A stretch of 64,000 nucleotides of DNA from Auricularia sp. M13 (taxonomy: Eukaryota; Basidiomycota; Agaricomycetes; Auriculariales; Auriculariaceae). The DNA lies in the NCBI GenBank assembly GCA_037042915.1, contig CM073200.1:2848832-2912831 (forward strand). The letters are read 5' to 3'. A model generated the notes under the pieces. That model worked only from the letters and a program-made list of their open reading frames with translations. It ran no database searches and was not told the origin of the DNA. Made by a program: the position numbers and the translations under genes. Below are positions 46,151 through 55,924 of the stretch, piece by piece. Position 1 is the stretch's first letter; each line of letters opens with the position of its first letter.

Positions 46151-49100
46151 ATGCCTCCGAAAACAGCCCCTCGCGCGGTCTTTGTGGATGGAAAGGTCCT
46201 CTATACGACCTTTGACGGCCAACGCCACATCATCGAGTGCGACATTTGTGGTCAGAGGTTGAGCGGCGACCGATCCGGCCATGCTACTCGTCTTTTCGAG
46301 CACCGTGGCACCGTCACTTGTCTCGATAAACGCACGCTCGTTCTGGCAACTGAGGTATGCTCCCGGATAAAGGTTAATATTTGATTTTGACATCCTTATA
46401 GCCACCTGACTCGGATCTTCGTCGCCGGCTCGAACTCTTTGACGAGACTCCCGCTCCCCCACGAGATGCTTGCCGCTGCACAGGGGCCCCGTTCCAGTGG
46501 GACCACGGCAGCCTGTGGGAGTCCTATGCCTTTCATAAGCATACGGATCCTGAGAGTCTAGGCTGGATTCCTGCAGGCTTCGAGGGCTCGACGATTTACA
46601 TTCGCGCTGATGGCTGCGCGGGTCAGCTTCAGAGCAACGGGCATCCGTGCAAGCCCTGTCAGGAGGTTATCAGCTCCGCACGTTTTCGTGAAATCGTGGA
46701 CATGGCGATGGACGATACGAGCCCGTATATGCCCGCTGAACTGCGCAACTACATCCAGCTCCTTGAGGCCTATCGCAGGATCGCGGCGGATAAGCGGCGC
46801 TTGCGTTCTCAGGTGCGTCTTCAGTATGCTCAGTACCCTTGTTTTCTTTTGTATTTATCACCCTGAACCTGCAGATGCAAGCGCTACGCCGCAGCCTTTG
46901 TGTAGCACGGCGTAAACTAACAGAATATGAACGATTCGTCGTTGCTCTCTCCACGCACGATGTCCCGCGGCTCCGTTGGCTTCTGATTGCTGGTCTCAAC
47001 CGGGGTGAATCCCCCGTGCGCCTCTTGCAGCGTGTCCTGCGTGCTGCAGAGGGGGTTTATTCCCCGAACGGTCACGATCAGCTCGATCGCGACATTGCCT
47101 TCCTCGTTGCTGCACTCGGTGGACCACGGCTTCTCTATGCCCTGTCGCGCTCACACGGGCTCGTGTCTATGCGCACCGTTAAGCGGCATCATTACTATGC
47201 CCAACTCCTTGCTTCTGTCGGTATTCCCTCGGACGAGGAAATAGATCGCAACCTGGCGATGTTTCTTGATCCCGACGTCTGGCCACTGCAGGAGCATGGT
47301 GACAACACTGACCCTGCATCTCTTGCTGGGAATACGATTATGGTTGACGATGTTGCGCTCGAGGAGCGCCCGCAATACGATCCGCAGTCCAACCATGTAG
47401 TTGGGCTCTCCCGTGAGAGTCTCGGCAGTTCGAAGGCCAACACCGAGGCTACAACACCAGAGAATGTCGATCGCCTCGCCTCGATGCTCGAGGAACAGAC
47501 GGTTCGCTTCGCAAAGCAGGGTACGACCGTGGCCCTTGCTCCCGTCGCTGAGCCGGAGCACTATTCACCTGTCCCAATCGTCCTTGCTGGCTCTGACAAG
47601 TCGGAGAAGGGCCCTGATCTTCGGGAATGGCTCCAGCGCGTTCTTTCCTGTTACAATCGGCATCCGAATGGCGCAGTGAAGCGCGGTCCGATCTGGACTC
47701 TTGCCAGCGATGGAGACGCAACGTTTCGCTGGGCGAGGCATCACATTTGCTGTGTCAAGCCACTTGCAAACGGTACTTCTCTACACCGCAAGCTGTCGTG
47801 CCTTTTGGGGCTCAACCTCTTCACATCCGAAGACGGCCAGACGACGGCAACGTGCGATCCAAAACACATCATCAAACGTGAGTTTCTCCGATTTATGAAC
47901 AAACTGCTTTGTTAACAGCATTCTAGGCTTTGCGACGCTACTTCGTGCCAAGAAAGGGATCATGTTTGGTCGCACAGTGCTCATTCCGCAGGACATCCTT
48001 CTCAACCTCGAGAAAGTTGCATTGCACTCGCACAACTATTCTGTCCAGCTTCTGGACCCTGCCGACAAGCAGAACGTACCGAAGGCGACGCGCCTCATGT
48101 CAGAGTTGCACGGGCTTCATGGCCGCTCCATCGATAACCTTGAGACTGCCCATCAGCATCGGCACCACAGTGTTCTCGCATTCTCTGATGTTCTCAATTA
48201 TTTCGCCCGCCCATTTTTCACCATCGAGATGTCGCTTTCTCAGCAGCTAGAATCGCTTTCTGCATATGCTCATGCTGCCGCTGTGCTCTACATGAAGCAT
48301 CGCTTCGACGCGTTGACTAGCGCCCTCTATGCCGACACGCAGGCGACAGTCAAGAACATCTTCTTCACTGTAGCTCGCTTGCAGCTCCTTGGGCAACACA
48401 GGAGCTTTTACTTGCTGCACGAGGGTACAGACCGGCTGGAGAATGTTTTTGCTGAGCTGCGTACTCTCGACCATGCCCGCAACTTCGACATTCTGGAGGC
48501 AGCACGAAAGCTGTCTACTGCGTTCCACATTCACTCCATCTTTAGTCGTAATCCGCGTCTGGACAAGGGCCACCGGCGTCTCGACTTCTCTCACGTTGTT
48601 GGCCTAGACCACCTCAATCCCGCCTCGTGGAAGGGCGATGTCTGTGTCGACAATGTGGACCTCGAGGCTGTGTGGAATGCAGGTCGGGAGCGTGCCACTT
48701 CTCTTCTCACGCCCTTCCTTGGACCAATCGACTTCGCTGCCATTACCAGCGCAGGGCATGACTTTCTCCGTCCTGATGGGAGTTGGGTTGGTGTTAGCGC
48801 CAGCCCAGATGCACCTCCTCCCTCTGATGATGAGCGCTCTGAGACTGTAGAGCCAGAGGTTACAGAGCATATTGAGCCAGCTGCCAATCGTCCCCCGCTT
48901 GTCGTCTCTGACGATGCAGCTGATCAGCGGGAAATCGATTCTGCTACGGCTCGCGAGACCGACGATCTGGAAGCTTGCGACTCAGTCAACGACTGGAATC
49001 TTGACGCTCTCCTTCCCGAAGACTTGCCCGACGACGAGGAGGATGCTGCCACGTCTTCTGCTGCCACAGCGCCGAGTGCGACAGCAGCTTCCAATCAGCA

Positions 49101-51022
49101 ATCTGCCTCGGGATGCGCCGTCGTGCACTCCGCACCCCGCGTGCAGCCACTGCAGAAACACCCCGCCACATTTGTCATAAACGGCAAGAGCTACTGGAAG
49201 GCAAGATATGTCGCACACAAGCTAACATCTTCGCATGCTAAAAAGGTCACTTTACGACCTTTGCGTGTGCGCGGTGTCGCCGAGATTGATCTGATGTCCA
49301 AGTCGAGCCTCTTGACAGCTGGGGATCCAGATAACGACAGCGAGAACGTAGTCAAGCGTGGCGACATTGCTGTGTGCTCCGCAGAAATTGCCGGTGACTA
49401 TGGTCCGGTGCTATTCGAAATCTCGGGCTTCCGGAAACCGAACAAGGCAGTCCAGGTCTCGATGACCGCGGACGAGTTTTCGAAGCACCGGGACAGTTCC
49501 AAGGCCACTGTGCTTGGGCAAGTCCTCGATCTGCGCTGCAGCAACGCTGGCGAATGGTTTTGGACTGGTAAATACGTCCCGTTGTCCTCTTCACCAAATG
49601 GCCAAGCAGTGCGCCGCAACTACATGCTCGAAGTGCCCGCCGCAATTGTGGAGCTAGTCAGGCCATCTGTAGGCGCTCGTCCAGTCACTGGTGTGAATGG
49701 TAAGCTCAGCCGTTGCGCACAAATTGGCAGATGCTGACTGAGAGCAGACACGAGTCCGTCAGCGCCGCTGCCCGACAAAACCTGGGTGTTCAAACGAGGA
49801 GAGCTGGAACAGGCATGCCATGATGCATGGCAAGTTCTCGACCCTGAGTCCGACGATATCTTCGAGAACGTGGGACTTCTTCCACGGATTTCGCCAACAC
49901 CGGAACTACCCTATCGCTCACCCGACGGTATGTACTGCTATCCCGTACAGTAAATACACTAATGAACTATAGGTGCTTCTGTGTTCATTATTCGCAACCT
50001 TCCGCCTCAGCTGCAGCGCGTTGAGAAGGCACCTGACGGAGAACCTGACACGGATGATGCTGCGGCTCCCGTATCATGCGAGCCAACTCCGGCGGACAGC
50101 GCGACACAGAGATATGAGTGCAAGTTATGCTCGCAGAAAACAACGTTGCAGCATATGCGTCACCATGTCGGAGAGCATCTCTTGCTTGCTGTGCGGGATG
50201 TCCCCGATCCCTCGCTCACAAAGGTATGTCGAGTCGGCACGGGCGTTTAGAGGAATATTAATCGTTTGAGAAGGTTGCGCAGCACATGATCAATATTACA
50301 GATGCTTGCGGTTGGTGCGGACTGACAGGTTGTCAGACGGTCATCGAGTTCCTGCCAAAGGTTAAGAAACCTCGGATTCGCTCGACCTGCGTCTATCACT
50401 ACACGAAGCTTTTCTACAAGCGCGTTCTAAAGTCTACAGTAACCGGACCATCGACCAACCTGCCCGTTAACTGCGCCCTTTGCGTCGGTCTGACGGACGA
50501 CAGCTCAAAGACAATCTGGAAATATGGCGCAGGAGAGCACTACATTCGCTGTCATGCACGCAACGAGAACGACCCTGCCTTGGTTGCATTATTCTTCCAT
50601 ACCACCCACATCCCACACATGGAGGAAGAGCGGTTGGGTGTTCCCGCTGCAACAACAACAGGTGCTCGACTGACGTACCAATTGCCTGACTCCGATGATC
50701 CCAGAATTCAGCAGAACTATACTCACACACGTAAGCTCATCTCTTTTGAAAGACACTGGGCTTACGCATGATTCTCTTAGAGCCTTCGACGTTGTTGACT
50801 GTGCCCGAGCAGTCAGGCGGGCCTGTCGCGACGGCGGCTCAAACGATCCTTCTTACACCTGTTCCTAGGGAAGCTCGACCCGCTGTTCTGTCGCCTTCAT
50901 CGCAGATTGATCAGTATGAGCGACGGCCACAGACTATTGGTGCTGTCCGTCCTCGGTCACTTACTACTGAATCAGAGAGTGGTAGAGCGGGGCGGCCGCC
51001 GGAGAAGCGGTCAAAGAAGTAA
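46151..51022 (+). CDS. Transposase candidate, 1,301 aa, eight exons, intact
   Basis: Exons 46151-46354, 46402-46812, 46875-47877, 47927-49699, 49748-49927, 49973-50223, 50274-50730 and 50781-51022 join without a break. The N-terminus has a Cys/His finger (CDICGQRL...H...H) and a second Cys cluster. A central nuclease-like region has IMVDDVALEERPQYD, ASDGDATFRWAR and TCDPKHIIKRFATLLR, which recall the RNase H-fold layout and DPPHLLK motif of P-element/THAP9 transposases. The C-terminus holds zinc motifs (CKLCSQKTTLQHMRHHVGEHL and CGWCGLTGC). I recall related uncharacterised proteins as common in Agaricomycetes. It is flanked by the element's inverted repeats and is the best candidate for the enzyme that made the 9-bp duplication. 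Confidence 0.75.
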
Positions 51023-51101
51023 TAACTGTGTATAGTAGCTGCAATGTATCTGGAAACGAAGAAATGTACAGTGTGCTCATGCAAGTGATGGTATCTCCGA
51101 G

Positions 51102-51207
51102 GTTCGGTCGAGTGAGCGCCTTGAAGCCCGATCACCAAACAAACGGCTAACAGCGAGACCCAGGTGGGTGACCTGATATTAGCGCTCGTTATCGTGCATG
51201 CCCCTTG
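51102..51207 (-). repeat. Inner inverted-repeat arm, right (106 bp)
   Basis: Reverse complement of 45724-45829 with four transitions in the innermost 24 bp. It lies just after the transposase stop. Its outer edge at 51207 is where the 77-bp outer TIR should follow but does not. Confidence 0.9.
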
Positions 51208-52199
51208 TGCTCGACCGCGACGGGACGGACGCAGATCAGCTTAGATTGCGATTGTCACGATTGCGAGGCACATTCTCTCTGCCACGCTATGAAGCTGCAC
51301 CTAGCTCTCGATTACTTGCGCAGCATTGGATATAGACCTGAACAGCTGTTTGTTGACTTGCTCACAGGGCATGATGCTCAGTCGGCATCGTTTGTTGCAA
51401 CACTGCCCTCCGTTCTGGATGCCATCCAGCGCCACGCTCCCACCGCTGCTCAGTCCTGGGTGTTTCGGATGACTGCTTCCTTCCCAGGACAGATCGTTGA
51501 AGGGCTGCTACTCTCGCCCGACGTGAATCTGCGGGCTAGTTTTCTTGTCGGACTGCCTCATTTACTGGACTCGGTCTTGCTGCATCTTCCAGAGGTTATG
51601 GAGCGTTGGATCCTCAGCAATGCCATGCAGTTATACCATAAAGAACTCCTGCGTACAACAGCCAAGGATGCCGGCTTTCAGTCTAATGCTACGCACATGC
51701 AACCTGAGCAAGTCGAGCAATTCAGCATCGCCGATCTGGCTCGCAAGCTGCGGGTGCTTGCACCGCGGCTTTGGGAACTGGTTATTCTGTTGCTTTCACC
51801 CAAGGACCACCGGCATTTGTTACGGCCGCGTCACTTGCATGGGGGCGTCATCGATCGCGGTGGTGATCTCGGCGGTGAAGGCGATCGCCTCCTGCCACAG
51901 GCCACCGCACGTTCGCCCTCTCCCGTTTCTGATGCAATGGAAGTCGATGGTAGCATGGAAGAGGCCGCGACGAAACCCACTGCTTCTGGTGACTTAGGCG
52001 GTGACGATGAGGATGCCCGTGTGGCAATGCTTGAGATTGTGAGTTCACCCGCTCGAGAGATTTCTCAGCTCACAGGTATTTGCAGAAGGCAGTAACTATA
52101 ATAGGATCTTGGCAACAAAGCATTAACCAGCGCTGCAACGCTGTGCAGGCCAATATGGGACTATTCCTGCATCTGACGCGCGTCGCGGACACCGTTATC

Positions 52200-52383
52200 T
52201 GTTAGATTCCCTGCTTCCGAGTCGGGGATACGCGGATAGAGCAAAGCCAGAGTGTATTCTGGTTGTCCGTATGCCTAAGGTACACAAGACGGGACCGGAC
52301 AACCAGATGAGAAACAAAGGCAAACACCGCGCACCGTTCACGCACGCGGAGCGGAAACACGTCACGGATCTATAATGCTAACA
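52200..52383 (-). repeat. LTR (3' LTR of the minus-strand element)
   Basis: 184-bp repeat with TGTTAG...CTAACA ends, read as identical to 53759-53942. A polypurine stretch adjoins it on the inside. Confidence 0.92.
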
Positions 52384-52419
52384 CTCCCCCTGTTTCTGCA
52401 GAGCGTGCTCCCCCATAAC

Positions 52420-53430
52420 CTAAGACCCGAAGCACTCGAGGTTGCCGTCAATCGGGGTGGTCGCAGACGGCACAGACGAGGCGGGGAGAGCATATGTTGC
52501 ATAACCGGCCGGTGCTGAATCCAAATCGGGCTCGTCCAGAAAACTAAAAGCAGCAGCAGCACGCGCAGGTGGATCGTCATCGTCAGAAGCATAACGGTCG
52601 CCTTCCATGATCGTCCTGCAGTCTGCGGCGATGTGTCCTGGGCGCCCACAACGGTGGCACTCCGTCGATCGAGTGTGCTGCGAGGGACCAGCGGCAGGAC
52701 GACGAGCTGGAGCACGGCGAGCTCCTCCACGGGGCGCACCAAATCCTCCGCGCGATGCGCCGGGTCCTCCGTGTGATGCACCGGGTCCTCCGCGGTACGA
52801 TGCCATAGCCCTGGCCTCCTCACGTTCGGCAGCCTCAGCATCGTCCTCAGCAGCTCCTGCAAGACGTGAGTGCTCGTTGACGAGGCGACTCTTCACGAAA
52901 GCGACCGTGAGGAGGTTGTCGGGAACGGTGTCCAGCGCAGCGATAATCGTGTCGTAGTCCTTGGGCAAGCCCTCGATGAGAACGACCATAATGTCGTCGT
53001 CAGGAACGACGGCTCCGATGCCGCGAAGGCGCTCGACGGTCTGATCGACGCGCCCGATCCACTGGACCATGGTCTCGTCGGGCGACTTGCGCATCTTGAA
53101 GAAGTTGCGGCGCATGACGAGCCGAGTACCAAAGCCGCGGGGTCGGAAGTACGTCTCTAGTCGTTTCCAGAGCTGGCGAGCCGTATCATTTTCGTGCACC
53201 AGACCGTACTGAGAGTAGTCAATGGTGTTGATGATGGTGGAATAGCAGCGGAGCGCAGCAGCGTTATATTCCGTGTCGGAAGCGTAGTCGGTGACGGCGG
53301 CATCGCCGGTGACGTGCGGCCAGAGTCGGAGAGCAGCCAAGATGCCGGTGATCGCCTTGCGCCAACCCTCGTAGTTGGACGAGTCCAGCTTCGTGATGTT
53401 CGGAACATAGGGGTTCGGGGCGACGGACAT
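52420..53430 (-). CDS. Copia-type Gag protein in LTR element
   Basis: The frame from the ATG at 53430 gives 336 aa. The N-terminal two thirds are a copia Gag fold (LDSSNYEGWRKAI, LWKRLETYF, EGLPKDYDTII). A Gly/Ala/Arg-rich linker and one CCHC zinc knuckle (CHRCGRPGHIAADC) follow. It is the only coding part of the element. Confidence 0.88.
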   Translation of the reverse strand: MSVAPNPYVPNITKLDSSNYEGWRKAITGILAALRLWPHVTGDAAVTDYASDTEYNAAALRCYSTIINTIDYSQYGLVHENDTARQLWKRLETYFRPRGFGTRLVMRRNFFKMRKSPDETMVQWIGRVDQTVERLRGIGAVVPDDDIMVVLIEGLPKDYDTIIAALDTVPDNLLTVAFVKSRLVNEHSRLAGAAEDDAEAAEREEARAMASYRGGPGASHGGPGASRGGFGAPRGGARRAPARRPAAGPSQHTRSTECHRCGRPGHIAADCRTIMEGDRYASDDDDPPARAAAAFSFLDEPDLDSAPAGYATYALPASSVPSATTPIDGNLECFGS

Positions 53431-53571
53431 GATGCGGGGCACAAGGAAACGGCGGGTGCGGTGGAGAGGAGAAAAGATGGGAAAGAAGGTCGGCGGGAGA
53501 TCCCGGAATCGTGCCACGTTAACCGTGCTGCGGATGTCGGATCACCAGACCGGCAACATCGTAAACCAGGT

Positions 53572-53706
53572 CGCGGGCACCAGCCAGCGCAAGACACCTG
53601 GGGTGGGCCGCGGGCACCAGCCAGCGCAAGACACCCAATGGGCCGCGGGCACCAGCCAGCGCAAGACGCCCATGTGACCCGCCGCGGGCACCAGCCTGCG
53701 CAAGTC
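53572..53706 (+). repeat. Four-copy minisatellite in LTR element leader
   Basis: About four imperfect copies of a 24-bp core (GGGCACCAGCCAGCGCAAG) separated by 10-15 bp spacers, lying between the gag start and the right LTR. Confidence 0.85.
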
Positions 53707-53758
53707 GCCGTCGTCGTGGTTTTGATGAACGGGAACCACGTTCACCGTGATCTGGTTG

Positions 53759-53942
53759 TGTTAGATTCCCTGCTTCCGAGTCGGGGATACGCGGATAGAG
53801 CAAAGCCAGAGTGTATTCTGGTTGTCCGTATGCCTAAGGTACACAAGACGGGACCGGACAACCAGATGAGAAACAAAGGCAAACACCGCGCACCGTTCAC
53901 GCACGCGGAGCGGAAACACGTCACGGATCTATAATGCTAACA
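53759..53942 (-). repeat. LTR (5' LTR of the minus-strand element)
   Basis: 184-bp LTR read as identical to 52200-52383. The TTATC duplication follows at 53943-53947 and matches 52195-52199. Confidence 0.92.
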
Positions 53943-55924
53943 TTATCAGCGTTCTCAATCATATTGGCGCCTCAACCAGCAATGCGACCATCGAACGATC
54001 TTGCGAATCGCTAGATAAGGTCTGCGAGCACCTTCTCGGCGAGGAGGGGAAGACTCTCACCACACAGGAGGCATACGATAATTTCAACTTCAAGCAACGT
54101 GTTGCGGTGCCCGTTCGGGGCGCGGCGACCTCTTCATCAGCGCCACTTCTGCAATTGCCATTCGCTCGCATCCCTGCCTCTCGAAGGAGGATTTCAAGCA
54201 TGCAGAGACCGTCTGGTATCTGAATCCCGCAAATCGTCTCCCTCGCTCACCGTCCCAACCGACACCGTTCACGGCGACTTACATGCAGGTCCTGCAGCTT
54301 CCCCGCGTTCTTGACCCGCGGCGTGCAACATCAGCTGCTCTGGGAGCCGCCAAACTACCACATACGCTGTCTATGCATGCCTGGCACATCCGACGCATCC
54401 TTCTTGAGCGCTCTGCTGCGATGGCGGGATTCGAAACGCTCTTAGCCCGCCGGATATCGTCTTGGAAATTCCGCTGCACAAAACCGAGTATCTGCCTATG
54501 CGAGCCATGGAGCTTAACCAGTCCACGACTCAGGGAAACATCCTAGCTCTCGAAAAGATGTTTGCTCAGGTCAAATTTCCGACGAGGCCGCGAAGGACTA
54601 TGTTACGTTCGTGCATGCCGATCTTGGCGGCTGTGAGCGCATTCACTCCGCGCAGTCTGATCGCTGCGACGAGGACCGCCCGATTGACCAGTTCAAGAAC
54701 GTTGTAGACTGCCCAGGTCTCTTTCACATGAAGATGGCTTCGACGGACGCCATCTTCCGCATCCACCTCGCCAAATCCGACGCGCGTCATCCCGAGTCCT
54801 GCGCGTGGAAATATGTTCGCAGACTGCGACCTCAGGCTGGCGAACAGGTTAAATTCAGTGGGAAGCAGGGTCCTGGGTACCGGCGGATGCACGATGTCTC
54901 TCGCCATATCACTTGGGCTTTGGTTCTGGATGCCTGGACTCTTGAGGTCGAGCGCTGGAGTGACGGTGTTTGCACATCGCTTGTCGACTTTGCCAACCTC
55001 CTGAAGGGCTCTTATACGCCACGGCAGGTTTCGTTCATCATCAATTCACTCTCCGTGACGATTGCGCAGAAGTACGTCGCCGGAAACGACTTTCATCGGT
55101 CGCGTCTTGCACCACAGTCTACCCGCGACCAAGTCTTCGAGAACTGGCAGCTCTGGCTGTCTCATGCCCTGCTTGATGAGGCTCGACTTTGCCATCAAGC
55201 AGATGGATGTCGGCCGAGTTTGTCTCTGCCTATTCCACTGGATGTTCATCTTCCAAGCGACAGGAAAGCACCCCTACGCCCGCCACACTCTTCGCGTTCT
55301 TCTGAACATTGGATATGCTTTTCCAAAGCCTCTTGCTCGCGCATTCCTCATGAGTTGGATTATTAATCCCACGGGGAAGCCAGGAGGCGGGCGGGGAGTT
55401 GATTGGCTGGTTGAGCTGTTCAATCTTTACTTGAAGGTAACGTGCTGCTTCACACTTTCCCACACACTCTCACAAATCCAGAATGTTCATTCTGGGTCTT
55501 CCTCGAACTTTGGCATCAAGAGAATTGTGAAGATCTCGACGCTCATCTCAATATTCAAGTTTGTTTTCGACAACTTCATCCTCAATTACCGAATTCTTAC
55601 GAGGAATGTGCGACATGCACCACCCAACATGATGGAGACGATTGAGAATCTGCGGCACATTATCCATGAAGACAATGCACTGCGATTCACTCCGGGTCGG
55701 CGCACTCCGTATCAAGTTCCTGACGCGCTGGCGCAGGGCCAGAATGCCGTACAAACAGGTGGTGTGGGAGAACTTACAGACCACAGGGAGGATAGCGAGG
55801 AGAATCAGCTGTCCGATGCTGAATCGGACTTTTTCGACGACTAGTACTTCGCACACACACTGGCAGCTGATCGTGACCCGAAAATGTTTTGCAGGGCGCA
55901 AGTGCAACTATAAAATTACCTAGG

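Larger units (their letters stand above)
52200..53942 (-). mobile_element. Small LTR retrotransposon, Ty1/copia-type, gag only
   Basis: Bounded by 184-bp LTRs (52200-52383 and 53759-53942) that begin TGTTAG and end CTAACA and look identical. It is flanked by a 5-bp TTATC duplication. A polypurine tract next to the left LTR shows that the element runs on the minus strand. It carries a gag gene with no room for pol, so it is non-autonomous and incomplete. Identical LTRs suggest a very recent insertion. It sits in the DUF6589 gene. Confidence 0.9.
51289..55844 (+). pseudogene. DUF6589-type transposon gene, decayed and interrupted
   Basis: The first part (51289-52038, intron 52039-52085, exon from 52086) encodes LALDYLRSIGYRPEQL and AVTIIGSWQQSINQRCNA, familiar from aga ricomycete DUF6589 proteins. 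The LTR element at 52200-53942 interrupts the codons for ADTVI|SVLNHIG. Beyond it are YDNFNFKQ, TSAIAIRSHP, HKTEYLPMRAMELNQSTTQGN, FVHADLGGCERIHSAQSD, GLFHMKM and NPTGKPGGGRGVDWLVELFN. These lie in different frames, with at least four frame changes near 54110, 54450, 54570 and 55185. An intron at about 55438-55482 still looks normal. The product was probably a nuclease-type transposase. It is now non-functional. Confidence 0.75.

Noticed and set aside
45724-51207. Treating the 106-bp arms as the ends of an independent transposon inserted beside the outer TIR
   Set aside because: No target duplication flanks the arms, and their exact abutment to the 77-bp repeat is better explained by one longer TIR split on the right.
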